Shown here: positions 11,992 to 25,388 of the stretch, one piece after another | How the letters are laid out: each line of letters opens with the position of its first letter | Numbering within the stretch: the stretch's first letter is position 1 | Origin: Chamaecyparis obtusa | Lineage: Eukaryota > Streptophyta > Pinopsida > Cupressales > Cupressaceae | DNA: 64,000 nt | Direction: 5' to 3' | Assembly (NCBI GenBank): GCA_027943335.1 | Contig: BSBK01002929.1 | Span: 1,047,001-1,111,000 of the forward strand | Made by a program: the position numbers and the translations under genes | The notes under the pieces: generated by a model | Databases searched by the model: none | The model's input: the letters and a program-made list of their open reading frames with translations, nothing else | Told to the model about the DNA's origin: nothing

Positions 11992-14900
11992 TTGGAATTT
12001 TATTGGTTAAGAAAAATGAAGTATAACAGGCCGTCATTACCCAAGTTAGAGTCTTCTACTAGTCTTGTTAGCTCACTTCCAAAGTTAGGAGACACAGCTC
12101 TTCTTAATGTAACCATAGAAGAAATTTTAGAAAGACTAAAAAACCCCAAAGAAGGCTCGGTAGCAAATAAAACCAGGTAGAGTGGTTTAGTAGAAGTCGT
12201 GGCTTTCCCAACTGTCACTCCATGCCCAGAACTTGTTTTAGAGTGTATGAACCATTATGATAGGAATGAAAGATGCATTCGCACTAACTCTGGTGAAGTA
12301 TTGGTGAGAATTGATAGAGAAACAGTGATGTTCGCCATGGGAATTCCAGACAAAGAAACATATGAGGCATGGACCATAGGAACAGCCTATTCGTTCTTTT
12401 CTGGAAAGAAGAAGCAGTACAAGAACGTGGTTGCTAGGTATTGGCTGTTGAATATGAAGAGAGGTGATTCTCGACTCCCAAAACCCCCTACCCATGAACA
12501 TCTTATCCCAGAGATAAGAGATTTAGTGATTTTGTTGAACAGGGTCAAAGGGAATCAACACACATTCCATTGGGAGGACTGGATGTTTTTCTATATCTAG
12601 GTTTTGACAACTGGAGAGAAATTTCTAGATTGGAGTGAACTCATTGCGGAAAGATCACATGAGGGTTTAGCTAATTTTGTTGGAATGCGCAGCTTCTACA
12701 TGTCCTCCTTGTTTTATATACTAGCTTGTTCTAGGCAGTGGCCTTGTTTGCCCCATGAACCCTTGACGTCGGGAATGAAGATTTATGACTATTATCCCCT
12801 CTTGCAATTACAAAGATGCACGGAGAATTTCACTAGAGTAAGTGATGTATTCCTGGGCCGGTTATTTTTTGAACTACGAGGTAATCTGCACAAAAGGTTG
12901 TCTAACGAGGCAATACAATTAATCAAGACCTAAGGCATCTTTTTCATTCAATTCTCCAAATTTACTTACATAAGGATTGGCAGATTTAAGGGTGAGTCGT
13001 TGAGATTGCCAGATATGTATCAGATCACTTGGTTCTCACTGAAGTTTGCAGACAGTTGGCTATTATTGACAAAAGTTTGAAAGGGAAGCATCCTTCACGA
13101 ATAACCTTCCCAATAGAGCTTGGACATTATTGTTGCAAGTCTAGCTCAGATGCCCTCAATTTGGCAACAAAGGTTAAGGTTTTGAACTTCAAAACTTACA
13201 TTGCTCATCCTAAGTTTGACAACAAGGACTTCATAAGATCTTACCTGGGAGTGACAGAGGGTTTTACCCATTTGCCTCAGTTAGAAGATTATTGGGAAGA
13301 CTACGAAGATGAATTTGAAGTGTGCAAAAGATCATCGTCCCGCTTCACCTTGAGGCAGATTGTAGGATTGAAAATTCCTCTTAATATTAAAGGAGTTGAA
13401 GAAGAAGAAGATGAGGAGGTGTTGGATTCTGAATTCAGGAACATAGTACAGAGTGAGCCTATTCCAGAATTGGATTGGACCAGAAGTGAAGATGATAGCA
13501 TCCAATATAGAACGTTTAGTGTAATAAGAACAGAAAAATGGCTAAGAGAGAAGAGACTGGGAAGATCAAAGACTCCTGAACCTGAGATTTATGTAGAGCC
13601 TCAGAATGACCTATTTCCCAAAAATCAAAATCCTTCCCCTAACATCCCTATCAAACTTGATTTTGCAGGTGCAGCTGATCTTAAACAGAGCCCACCAAGA
13701 AAGCTGCCTCAGAAGCTAAATCTCTTACCCCTACAAGAATTACACGTTCCAGAAGTAGGAGGTTGAAGAAAGCTTCAATCAGCCAAGAGGTCGTGGAACT
13801 AGACCTTATCGAAGAAGGATGAACAATTATGGAGGATCACACTCTGGATATTCTAAACTCAGACAATTTTGGAGGAGAAGAAATGAGTAAAGAGCACGCT
13901 ACTAATGATGCATTGTCAGTCGATTTGACTGTACTGTAAAATCCTCAGGCTAAGAAGGCGATAGATACACCATCATGGCTCCAATCTTCAATCAATAAAA
14001 AGAGGAGTATAGTGTCTATCTCACTGCCTGATAATGATATGGTGAGTAAGTGTTTGGAAAAAGAGGTTAAAATCAAGAAGCCCAAGACCAAAGCAATGAT
14101 AGACACAGATGCTCAGACTGGGCGATGGTATGCAGAGATAGTCATTCCCAAGAATGAGAAGAACTCAGACGAAGTGACAGCAAAAGATTTTAAGATAGAA
14201 AAGGTTGATTTAGGAGCAGCCACCCGGGTAGCAAATGTTAAACACTTGGAATCCTCAACCAAGAAAATAATTGCAAGGACATGGAAAGATGAAAGGGATA
14301 AAAGAGAAATGAAGTTAGCCCTATCCCAAATGGTTGTGTTAATCCTACCCGGTTACTGAGAGGGGGGGATGAATCAGTAAATACAATTTCTACTTCAATT
14401 TAACCTTACATATATATTCTTGCAGAATTAAAAGAATATAATCAACACTCATAAACAGAAATAGAAATACACAGGTCAACACAGCATATATACGTGGAAA
14501 CCCTCGGTTAGAAGGAGAAAACCACGGTAGAACAGAACCCACAACTTTACTACTACAGTAATCAAGGTGACATGTTAAAGGCTTACAAAGCACTTGTGAG
14601 AGTGCTACTCGGTAAAGGGATTTGGTAGAAGACCTGTTAGGATCTTGACCCTGTCAGGAGTAGCCTTGTAAAAGGACTTTCAACACCAATAAAGATGTTA
14701 CCCAGTAAAGGGACTTATACAAGAACCTGTTAGGGTTCACCCTGATTGAGGGATTTGAGTCTGCTTTTACAATTCAAAGCACTGATCTATTATGACACTC
14801 TTTTGTCTGATCAGATCATACCTATTACCCTTTTGCTCTGCTTGGCTGTTGAACTCTTCTCTGTCTTTCACTTCTCAAAAGATTCTCCTTCTCCTGCTTT

Positions 14901-16204
14901 GTACGCTCTCAACATTCAACAACAACTCTTTTGTATTCACTAACCTGTATTTATAAGAAATTAATCTTATTAAAATACTTCTCATAGTTCCGCCAAGCTG
15001 TAAACTCACCCATAAATCATGCATGCAAAAAGCTTGCAAAATGATCTTGAGTTTACCTTGAAACACCCGTAGAAATAAAGCTAACTCCAGTTAAAAAGCT
15101 AACTTCAGTTTCAACTATGAATGCTCCGTATAATTTGGTTTTAACTGAGACTGCTCCGCATAATTCGGTTCAGATTATCATGCACTCAACCGGTAATAAA
15201 CTTGTACCCGGTTGGTCATAACTTCCCTGTATGTCTCATAAGACCGGTTGAAAACACTCGGTTTGGTCTACCAGTGCATACTAAAGAGTATGATTAGTCT
15301 ACCAATGACTTAACCAATGACAACTTAAATATGTCAACAGGCTGAATATATTCACTCTATTCATCACCCAAATCTCCTGCCCACCGCACAGTCCTCGTTG
15401 GTGTTTGATCCAAAGCCCCCAGATAACCAGCAAATGAGGGAACAAATTCAACGCAATAGGTCAATTGCTGAAGCTTATGTTAGCTGGTTAGATTCAGCAG
15501 TTGATACAGGTAGCAGATACATCGATGATCTGAGTCAAACTTACGAGGCCATTGCTGTGAAAGATAGCCTAGACACAGAAGTGGTAAAGTGGGATAAGGA
15601 GAAGACTCAATGGATGGAGGAGAAGACTCAATGGATGGCCGTGATGGCCCAAATGTCTGAAGTAAAAAGGTATGGCCTAATGAAATTCCTTTCTGAACGA
15701 CCAATTGTAGAGTTTGATGATGAAGTCTTGTTTGTATCACAAAAACACTTGGAATGGAGAAACTCTATTATAAAATAGGGAATTGAAGAATCTGCTAAAC
15801 TGTTAAAAGAGCTTATTGCCTTGGCCGGTGTAATGAATAATGATCTTGGGTTCATTAAGGTGCAATTGTTCAAGGAAGATGGAAAGACTTTGCAAAAGCC
15901 GGAGGAAATGAACCAAACTTTCAAAGATAGGATCCATGTAATCAAAGAAACCAAAACAGTCACTGCTGATGAGTTCTCCCAGATGGCTGAAATTGAATCC
16001 ATGCTTATTGTTTGCCGTGATCACTTGAAGATGCACAAGGAAAAGGTTGCACTAGTTCGAAGAGAAAATAAAGTGTGGAAACAGAGAATCCTGCATATTG
16101 GCATTCCTAATCATCAGCTAGTAGTGAAATTCTCAGCCGAACATTTGGAGTGGAGGAAGCAACAAGCCAAGTCTTCATCAACTACGGCCCCATCGCAGAC
16201 TTGA
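11992..16204 (+). pseudogene. unknown large protein, copy 1, decayed
   Basis: The reading runs through three frames: 11992-13040 (stops at 12178, 12598 and 12931), 13029-13766, and about 13730-16204 (several stops including TAG 15776). Visible stretches include RCIRTNSGEVLVRIDRETV, FHWEDWMFFY, FYMSSLFYILACSRQWPCL, an acidic VEEEEDEEVLD run and a long charged C-terminus with KTQWMEEKTQWM, probably coiled coil. No known catalytic or retroviral domain is recognised. A solo LTR interrupts it. Its first 150 residues resemble the start of the copy at 17820. It could be a captured host gene or the ORF of an unrecognised element. Confidence 0.5.
14337..15339. repeat. solo LTR inside unknown ORF copy 1
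   Basis: It begins TGTTAATCCTACCCGGTTAC and ends AAATATGTCAACA (TG...CA, 1003 bp). The flanks are GGTTG (14332-14336) and GGCTG (15340-15344), a 4-of-5 target duplication. Removing the LTR and one flank copy deletes 1008 bp, a multiple of three, and the reading continues in frame on the far side. It carries several CCGGTT motifs. No internal domain or second LTR is present. Confidence 0.8.
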
Positions 16205-17819
16205 GTACCTTACATGATGATCGTGCAGGGATGACCATTTATGGTCATTTCTTTTCTTTGCTTTATTTTACTATCAAACTCTAGTTACTTTTACTTTTTC
16301 ACTTCTGGGCGGAGTTAGTTTCAAAAACTTATTAAGACAATTATACTCTCGGGCGATGTATTGGCTTATTATGATCTGAGAAAGGGTCGGCCAAATTTTG
16401 TGTTTTAGTTATCAAGAAGTTATCTTTTTCTTACAGTAATACTGAGATACTTGAAAGATTTTTATAGTTGAAAGGATGTTTTGATCTGTTGATTAAATCT
16501 GAATATATATCACAACTTTGATGCGTTCATTTGAGTTCATGGATGTGACTTCAGTTGGAGTTTGTTTGTGATCGTGGTATATTTCTGCATTTCTTTAAAT
16601 TGTGGGAGAAATTCAAGTTCTCTTTCAGCTTATTCTTTATACATTGTGCGGATCAATCTTTCGGCTTGATCTTTGCGATTTCTTTTCAAATGGTATATAT
16701 CTGATTCATGTCATGGTTATGTACAAATGCTCAAACCTTTGATACTTTAGGGTTAAAAGTATTATTTTTGTAGTTTCTCTTTTAGCATTGAAGAGTAAAT
16801 TGAAAATCTTTGTAGAGGGAGTTGTACCTTCCAATTCAGAGGAAGATTATTAACTTAATAATAATCTATCCAACTGTTAGTGCTCTTTGTTCTTCACTTG
16901 TGGGCATTTGGAGTTATTTTGTATATTCAATTTTGAAGGACAAATCTGTTAACTAACACAGTTCAAAGGTGATAAGAGGCGACTCTTCATTATTATGGTG
17001 ATAAGAGAAGACTATTCTATCGTGCCTCTTCCATGCATCATGCATATATTTATGGGAGATCATATCATTTGGAATCATCAATTATTGAATTCAGAATATA
17101 AAATATATTGTATCCCTTCTTGGATCCCTTTGTTTAGAGCAGTAGATTGCTACAGCAATCAACGATGCAAGTATTTATTAGCATTATCACAGACGGCATC
17201 ATATTAGAAGCATAATTATATTAAGACATATTAGAGACAGCTTCCATTGTTCAGTGCATAGTGATATAGATAAATCAAATACAGCCTGCCAATATAGCAT
17301 TGTTATTGTACCACACGACCTATTCATTGCATGTGATTCATTGTGTTGTGAATATGAATTTAGCAAAATGAACTGATAAATATTCATCTCTGAAGCCGTT
17401 ATGTCTTGAAAGTTATCATAAAGTTGTGAAGGATGTGATAGTTGTTATAACATAGAAAAGGTGTTAAAGGGACTGCGAAATAGAGACCATCACTATTTCA
17501 CGGAGGGGCAAGAAGAAGGATTTGCGACATAGCGAAATGTAATATTTCGCACACTGAGGCTTTCAGGGTACTACAAAATGAAGGCACATTTATGAGATGA
17601 CAGTGGAGTGAGGTGGCGATCATTTGCAAGACTCATTTGCGTGAATAAACATTCTTTGCAGCTGAAAGTATTAATACCATAAAATTCCCGGTGGTGAATT
17701 GAAGTCACACACAGATGTTGGCTCGCCAGTTCACTGGAGATTGCGAAGCAACTGGAGAAGTTGGGTAAATTAGTAAGTGAATTCTTTTCTCTCTTTGGTC
17801 TTTCTTTCAAAACAGCATA
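16205..17819. other. spacer between the two unknown ORF copies
   Basis: AT-rich, with no reading frame above background. It begins after the stop of copy 1 with a T-rich stretch that looks like a 3' untranslated region. No LTR or terminal repeat was found. Confidence 0.4.
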
Positions 17820-20800
17820 ATGCCTAGGAAGGAGGTAGTCGTGGGAGACACAACAATTCATCCCCCACAGTACACATTGTTGAAAACATTACCTAGATCC
17901 CAGGATATGGGGATGAAGGGTTTGTTTTCAGATGAAAAGCAATGTGGGGATTCTGACATACCCATTCACGGTAGGTCATTGTTTTGGTCGTTTTATTCAA
18001 AAAGAGAGGATAAAGTTCTGATATGTAACCCTTGGAAATTAGATATGGCCAAGCTCATAATGCCCAATGTATTTGTTGATACCAAATTGGTAGATGCGTT
18101 AAGCGGGAACTACAAGGCAGAGACCAAAACAATGAGAAAAGTTGATGAAACCCCTCTCCTGGTCATAACTAAAAATATGATACATGAATGTTTTAGATTG
18201 AATGTTCAGGCAATTGTCAAGCTTGATAGAGAATAGTTCCCTGTGGACTATGAGCGAATGGTGAAGAGCATTGGTCTGAAGGACGAGGCTTTCTTTATGA
18301 ATAGAGGAGATAAAAATAGAATCATTCAATTGAATGGCAAAGCTCCTTTCTCTACTGATAGTTTCATGTGGTTCTTTCAAAGGACATATTGACGTTGGGG
18401 GAAAATATTGGGAGGCAACCACAAATCCAGAATGCCTATTGATCTCATGTATTTATCTATGACGACCCAGAATGCCCATTTGTCACAAGAATATGATATA
18501 GCCTCTGAGTTGGAACGCATTCTAAATAAAGAACTGGTTGGATGGAAAAGGACAAATAAGTTCAAACACTACTCTCTATTGTATCATATGATTTTGTTTC
18601 AAAACAACATTGTCTTCCGCAATTCATTGAATTTAACCACTGTGGATAATAGAGGAAATAAACATCCAGTGCAGCTGTGGTGCCGGTTGTGGGACAAACA
18701 CAGTAGAGATGCTAACTATATAGCATTCCATGATAGGTTTGTGGTCTGGACTCTTTGGGCATTGGGTGATGAGGTGGTGAGGATTCCCCCTTCAAACAAG
18801 GAGATTTTGAGGCTGAAGGAAACAAAGCCTGATGAAGATTTCACTCCTAACTTTGAAGACTGGATGTGTAAAGTTGATCATACCTTATTCAAGGTCTATG
18901 GATGTAGGCGGGCTCCACACAAATTACCTATCTTTGTATCAAAAAGGATTGCATTCCTGGAATTCATGTGGCAATTGTTGTGGTTAGAGAGAGAACTTAT
19001 TGCTCCCAGAAGGAAGGGGAAATTCTTGCCCAATGTAACTAGGTTCAGGGATTTTTCTATAGGTTCTGGAACCCTTGAGCATGTGCAAGAAAGTCTAAAT
19101 TATTATCAGATGGATAGTGCAAAGTCTAAGAACTATGATCCAGAGGACCATATCCGATCTTGGGTAAAGGAATATAGACATTCCTTTTATTTGAATGAAG
19201 ATTTAACAAGAAATTGCAATGATTATTTAGAAATAGGTCAACAGTTTAGCAAAGTTAAAATCCTTGCTGAATTGGAAAAGGAAAGAATCCAGAAAGGATT
19301 ACCTCGGTTCCACAATGAAGTGGGAAATGAGATTTGCAAATGGGAATTGTGCATCCAGGACTTTGATAAATTAAAAGGTAAGAGTGTTGTAACAGAAGAA
19401 GAAAACGCCAAGCCTCCCCCTAAAAAGGTGAGAAAATTGGTCATCAATGATTCAGATTTAGACTCTCCTCCTGCCAAAGTTTCCAAGGTTGAGGCACAAC
19501 CTCCCCTAGTTCCATATGACATGTCAAAAGGGATAAGTGACAAAGAAGAAATTGCTGCAAACTTAAGAGACATGAGACAGGATGAGGAGACAAGGCCTTC
19601 TTTCCCAATCTCTATTTTTCAAGAAGAAATTCATGGCTACCAAGCTCAAATGCGGGAAGATGTTGAAGAAAATCTTATGGGCTTGGCAAATGAAAGGGAA
19701 GCCATATCTGCAAGATTCATTGAGACTGATGATTTCGTCCACTCGCAAGAATTCAAGGATTTTTGGATTCAAATGAGGATGAAAAAGTTTGAAGAGAAGA
19801 AGCAAATAAGATTAATGGGGGTTGAGGAATCTGAGCATGAGGGAATTGTGAGTCAAATGATTGAGTTGAATCTAGACAATATTGATTGTATTGTGGATAA
19901 GGCGAGGGAGATGCTGAAGAAAAGTTACATACTTTTGGTTCCTGGTCTGACTCTAAAGAAAACAATTCTCCTTGATCAGGTGAGGAAGCAGGATGACCCC
20001 ACCTTAGTTGTAGAATTCGATATGAAGGAGAAGATCACAAGATCAGCCTATAACCCTAAAACACAAACCCTAGACACATTGGTGAGTTTCAAAGGGGCTC
20101 ATAACCCCAAGATGATTTATTTTTCTAAGAATGTTGAAGGAACAACTGTTGTGCAAACAGTAGGAGACACAGATCTACTTGTCTCTGCTAATGAATTGGT
20201 GTTCAAGTCCATGTTTAATAAGGATCAGGTAAAACGTCTGCAGGATGAGTTGAAAAGCTCCTTTGACAAGCAGATTAAATTGAATAAAGTGGTAAATGAA
20301 TTATATGTCAATCTTGCAGAGAAAGATAAGGAGATGTAGAAACAAAAAGGAACAAAGTCAGAACAAACTATTGTTGTCTTATCAAAATATTCAAAAGCCA
20401 TTTGCCAGTAAACAACAAGGAACTCTAGAAGATATGGACGATGCACTTAATGCTAGGTTCAAGCAAGAGTTCTTAACACAAATGATCTCAACCTTGGAGA
20501 AGATTTTGTCATTTAAGGTTAAGATTGTGACTGGAAAATGTGAAGATGTCTTTCAAGGATACTATTTGCTGAATGAAATGTTAAGTGGATTTAAGAAGAA
20601 CAAGCCTGTTTTACGGAGTTTAGCTAAGAGGTGGAGGCCCTCTTCATTTGAAATCACACAAATTTGTGACCTAATTCAAAGAGACCCAAATAATCCTGAA
20701 GAAATCAAAGAAACTGAAAGAATAATGGATTCAATGTTTGAAGAATTGAAGTGCATTATGCGAGAGGAAGAAAAGATTGAAGAGAAGTTATCATTATTCG

Positions 20801-21099
20801 ACACAATCAAACATTGGACAATTCCAAAGTTTGTGGACCCCGAAGGTCATGTGAAAAACTTTGAAGAGTGCAAAATAGAATATCAGAATATGACTCCACA
20901 AATTATAAATCATTTGAAGGAAGACATGAATTTCTCAGTTGAGAATTTCAACATTTTCTTGGACAGAGTCACTGCACTTGAAGGAAAGTTCTCCAAATTT
21001 ATAATCGAAGCTCGGGCAATCACAGGGAACAGATGGAAGGAACACCTACTCATGTCAGACATATTGCACTATCAATGGCCATCATTTGTGCAGGTTTAA
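17820..21099 (+). pseudogene. unknown large protein, copy 2, decayed
   Basis: One frame runs from ATG 17820 to 20339 with stops at TAG 18234 and TGA about 18390. It then shifts frame near 20400 and continues to 21099, so about 1090 codons are involved. The longest intact piece is 643 codons (18408-20339). Visible stretches are FWSFYSKREDKVLICNPW, TPNFEDWMCKVDHTLFKVYG, FLEFMWQLLWLERELIAP and KPPPKKVRKLVINDSD, followed by a charged, probably coiled-coil C-terminus. The N-terminal third is comparable with copy 1: Y.......R......L.VI spacing followed by F and an EDWM segment. No known domain recognised. Confidence 0.55.
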
Positions 21100-22794
21100 G
21101 AATGGGTTACGGAATATCTTGAACCGGTAACGGGCACTTCCGAGGGAGAGAAGAAGACAGCAGAGCATAAAGATGTTCCACTTTAATGACATTCTGCAAT
21201 TTTCTATTTTTTGATTGTTTTGTTATGTTTGTAATATCTTTGTCAACTTCCGATTGATTAGGATTAGTTAGGATTGAAAAGGCATGGAATGTAAAAACGG
21301 TTGGAAGCTTGTCGCTTCCCATTTTGGAGGGAAACCACAACCGTTCATTATAAATTAGTCTCAACTAAAAGCGAAAGAACTCTCGATTGTACTTACTCTT
21401 TTTTATATCAATAAAATACACCATGTTTCCTTGTCCAATTAGGATATTATATGTTTTCTGAATTCAGTCTCTTTGTTATAATCAATTCAAGGATTGATTG
21501 AAACCTTTAAAACTTGCGTGATTGGATTGCAACTCAGAGATATTGATCTACAAAAATAGAAAGCAATTGTGAAGTGTTGTCCTGTTGCTTTCTATCTGAA
21601 TTGTTCCTTTGTGAGGATTAAATACAATCAGACAGATTAATATTACAAATTCAATTTACTCACACTGAAATATTAGAGGCTTTGTTTTACTGTATTTACA
21701 TTACCAAAACTCATATTTTATCAATAAGATCATATATTGTGAGTTTGGTTAGATTTCAATGTAGATGTTGTAGTTCTGCAGTGCCTGTTGACACTCCTTT
21801 TGGGAGTATTTTGGGTTTCTTTGTAAAATGAGTTGCAGAAGTCTATTGGAAACATTGTGGCCATGTATTTGATGTTTTGGACATATTCTCTCATGCATGT
21901 TAATGGTAAGTGCTCATTTGAGAGAAGTGTGGTGGAGTTGCCTGAAAATAGTGTTGATTGGTAGTGCCTGCAAGCACCATTTTTCTTCTAGCTCCTGAAT
22001 AATTGATTGCATAAGTTTATTTACTGTATGAACCATCTTATATCACTAAATAAATTTTATTTCCTTGTTGAATATTAGAATAATCATTCATATATCAGTT
22101 TCTATGAAGCTATTTGCAAACCGGTCATGATTTTTCAATCAAATCCTTTGGCAACGTTTGATGTATTTCTAGATTTTGGGCGAAGATAAATTTTAAGGTT
22201 TAAAAAACCATTTTCAGATATGATATAAATTATTTGAAAGGGATATTACGTCGGTAAAAGCTCCGTAAATACTCGACAAAAACCCAGCAACCTAGAAAGT
22301 TCTAAAAATTAAAATCTCTTAAAGAAACATTTTTTAAAAATTCAACTATAAAATGTATTAAAATAAAAATTGACATCTTGAAAGAGAAAATGCATGGTTT
22401 TATGGAAAAAGCAATATGTGAAAAACACATTTTAACCAGCATTTAACATGCATACGCATTTTTACCCATGTTTTTTTACATCTATAAAAATGTTAAGAGT
22501 TAAACTAGTGAAAACTCGCCCAGCAAAAAAAATAGAGTACTCGGCAACTCGGAGAGTATGCGCAGAGTTTGCAAACTATGGTCTTGGTAATTCCAAGTTG
22601 GAGTTCTTTGGGAGATTGCAGTTTCAGAGGTGTAATATCCTCCTAGTCTACTATCGATCCCAATTTGGTGAAAAACTCGTAGAGACTGAATTGGATTGGT
22701 AGATTTGCATCATTGAGCAGCATTTCATCATCTCATCCCTTTGGAGGTTGTGATTAGGATCAGCAGCGAAAACATCAATCTGATACATACTTTG
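21100..22794. other. 3' flank of unknown ORF copy 2
   Basis: Non-coding. AATAAA at 21412-21417, about 310 bp after the stop, could serve as a polyadenylation signal, preceded by T-rich sequence. Nothing else is recognised to 22794. Confidence 0.35.
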
Positions 22795-22950
22795 GCATTC
22801 AAGATTGGCGATCAGGCTTTCAGTATCAGCGACATTCATACTTCTGTATTCAAGATTGGCGATCAGACTTTCAGTATCAGTGACATTCAAATTTCGGCAT
22901 TCAAGATTGGTGATCAGACTTTCAGTAACAGCAACATCATACATTTGTTT
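22795..22950 (+). repeat. 51-bp tandem repeat, three units
   Basis: Units with the core TTCAAGATTGGCGATCAG followed by CTTTCAGTATCAG are spaced exactly 51 bp (core at 22801, 22852, 22903). The period is a multiple of three and one plus-strand frame stays open through all units, giving repeats of FKIGDQ-FSISDI. The frame lies in a short reading (22741-23115) with no other sign of being a gene, so the open frame may be chance. Confidence 0.8.
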
Positions 22951-24251
22951 GCACTGTCATATCTGCATTGTCATATTTGCATTAGCACATCTGCATTGGT
23001 GATGCCATATATTTACATATCTGCAATCGGCGATATCAACCAGTCATACATCTGCATTACTATCATACATCTGCAGCCAGCAATATCATATACAACTAAC
23101 ATACATCAGCAATAGTCAGCATTGGCAGTGACATACATGCTGATATCCTCAGATATCAATAAATCAGATATACCGACACCAACATACCAAACATTCCGAC
23201 ATCTGCATATTGGGCATCTTGCCATCAGCACATCATACATATGGCTATCATCATTTTACGACTTCTAACACAGACTCATTGTTAGAAGGCTAAGGTGCAA
23301 GATCTCTTGAGCTTTTTCATGATTGTAATAGGATACACATTTGTATGAACAATAATTGGAATTGCAGATTGCTGGTTTATCATTGTCTATCTTGTCTATA
23401 TTTGTTTTCTTGTGTGCTCTGGGATATTTCAATATCATTGTATAGCCATAGAGTCCATTCAACAATGCTCACAAGTTTCTAATTCAAAGCACTTTACAAG
23501 TGAAGTAGCATATTCGCTAGTTGAGGATTTTGTCCACTATAAATTATAATAAACTTAACTATATTAAAAAAAGTTAATTAGAAAGGTGTGACTTGATGTT
23601 CTTGACATTGGATCAGCCCTAAAGATTTGTTTCTTACTTTCCAAGCCACACAGAACAGAAAGGGCTAGAATTTAATGCTGACACATCATGGATGTCAAAG
23701 ATAGATCTTCTAAAAGTGGTCCAACCATTTCTGTGTTGGAGATAGATAACTGGCATAAGATTAACTCTATCATGACACATTCAAACAATTTGTAACATGT
23801 GAGTATAGCTCAGTAATTAAGATAAGCAGTTTTATCATATCCTTATTGAATCTAAAATACTTACCATGAATACAAAAGTTGCTACAAGCAAATCCATTGT
23901 CAAAAAATGGTGGATACAGACAAACTTTATAATACATTTATAAAACAATTATAAATGTATTAGAGCTCTACAATGCCAAATTGGAACCAATTTCATGACC
24001 AAAATACATTTCAAGAGAAGATTTTACATGAATTGAAAGCTTGAACTCAAGAATGTTTGGTAAATAAAATTTGTTATGCAACTTTCATAAAGACGTTGAA
24101 GTGAATGTATTAATATATATCTAATGGCAACCTTCATAGATCAAATAAAAGACATTTTGAGAATCTTGACATATAAAATCTGTATAGCATGTTCAAGAAC
24201 AAAAAAAAGCATGTCTTCAAGGAAAGCAAAATAATCACCACATAGCAATAC
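22951..24251. other. non-coding, imperfect CATCTGCAT-type repeats then unique sequence
   Basis: From 22951 to about 23230 short variants of CATATCTGCAT recur irregularly. The remainder is AT-rich with no recognised gene. On the minus strand this is downstream of the DapF exon at 24252 and therefore intron. The next DapF exon, expected to carry the second catalytic cysteine region, was not found here. Confidence 0.45.
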
Positions 24252-24336
24252 CTGTATTAGTTCTTGCAGGGAACATCTCATGGTGCTCAAACAATGGACC
24301 AAGATGCTCCAAATGTAACGAGTTTACATCAAGTGC
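24252..24336 (-). CDS. dapF: diaminopimelate epimerase, internal exon
   Basis: The minus strand reads LGPLFEHHEMFPARTNT, preceded by ALDVNSLHLEH, the conserved block that follows the central SMGNPH motif in plant DapF. The exon is bounded by an acceptor ending CTGTGAAG and a donor ACAG/GTATTG. Its 85 bp start in phase 0 and end one base into a codon. The start phase matches the end of the exon at 44564-44743. The enzyme interconverts LL- and meso-2,6-diaminopimelate in plastid lysine synthesis (family knowledge). No stop or frameshift is seen. Remaining exons lie outside the window. Confidence 0.88.
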
Positions 24337-25355
24337 CTTCACAGTAGAAACAATATTCCAACAATGATAAAGATCTCAAGAACACAAAAAATGCTTGATA
24401 GTTGAGAATCTCAGAACAAAAAATGGGACATAGTACATACACAATAAATAACAGGTTTTAGCTATTGGGAAACCAACCAAAAACCATTTTGTACATAAGC
24501 AACAATCGGCCAGTATGTAGATGTGAACTGAAATAGTGGCTAGGAATTCTTGACCAAATAATCAGAATAACTAGTCTAACAAAAAATAAAATCCGTACAA
24601 GAAGGATAAGCTAGGAGGTAAAGAAAATGTAGGAATGAACATTCTGATTCAATACAGCAGATAGATACACCGCTTTTCTCCTCTCACTATTTACATCTTG
24701 TTCTCCCACAGAATCAATAAAATTATTAATTTAAGGTAGATGGCTATCTCTACTTGATTGAATGTCAGTCAGAAAGAACACTTGAACAGTAGTTATACAA
24801 ATTAATGAATCAATTCACTATACAACAAAATACAAAGATTGTATTATTATTAACAAATCGTCAAAGAAGTTCAATGTGGTTCAAACATTTAACCAAATGC
24901 AGACAATCCAGTTATCAATGAAAAAATAAATAAATGACCAATAATCTTGATGATGCAGAAAGTTACTGCATCAAAAGTTAGTGCTAGTGGATGCAAAGAA
25001 AAATTAAAGGCTTTGTAAGAAGGTAAACGTAAAAGTAGTTTTTAACATTAGTGCCAAACAAGAAACCAACTTGGTGTTTGAGACCCCTGATACAAGCATT
25101 CCACAAGGAGGATGAATTTTCCATTTGGCTTAGATTATTTTGACATGTAACACCCTAGCCCCTCTAGATTTGAACATTCGGCATCCATTATGCTTGTTAC
25201 CATTCCTAGTACTAATTCTGATTCCATTCACGGAGACTTGACCAAAATAAATTGGGGTCTGCATTCATTTTGGGTTCATCAATACAAAACCATATAAAAA
25301 TTATAAAATAACAAGATATACATATTTACAACATAAAATCAAGAATATTAGACAT

Positions 25356-25388
<33 letters not shown>

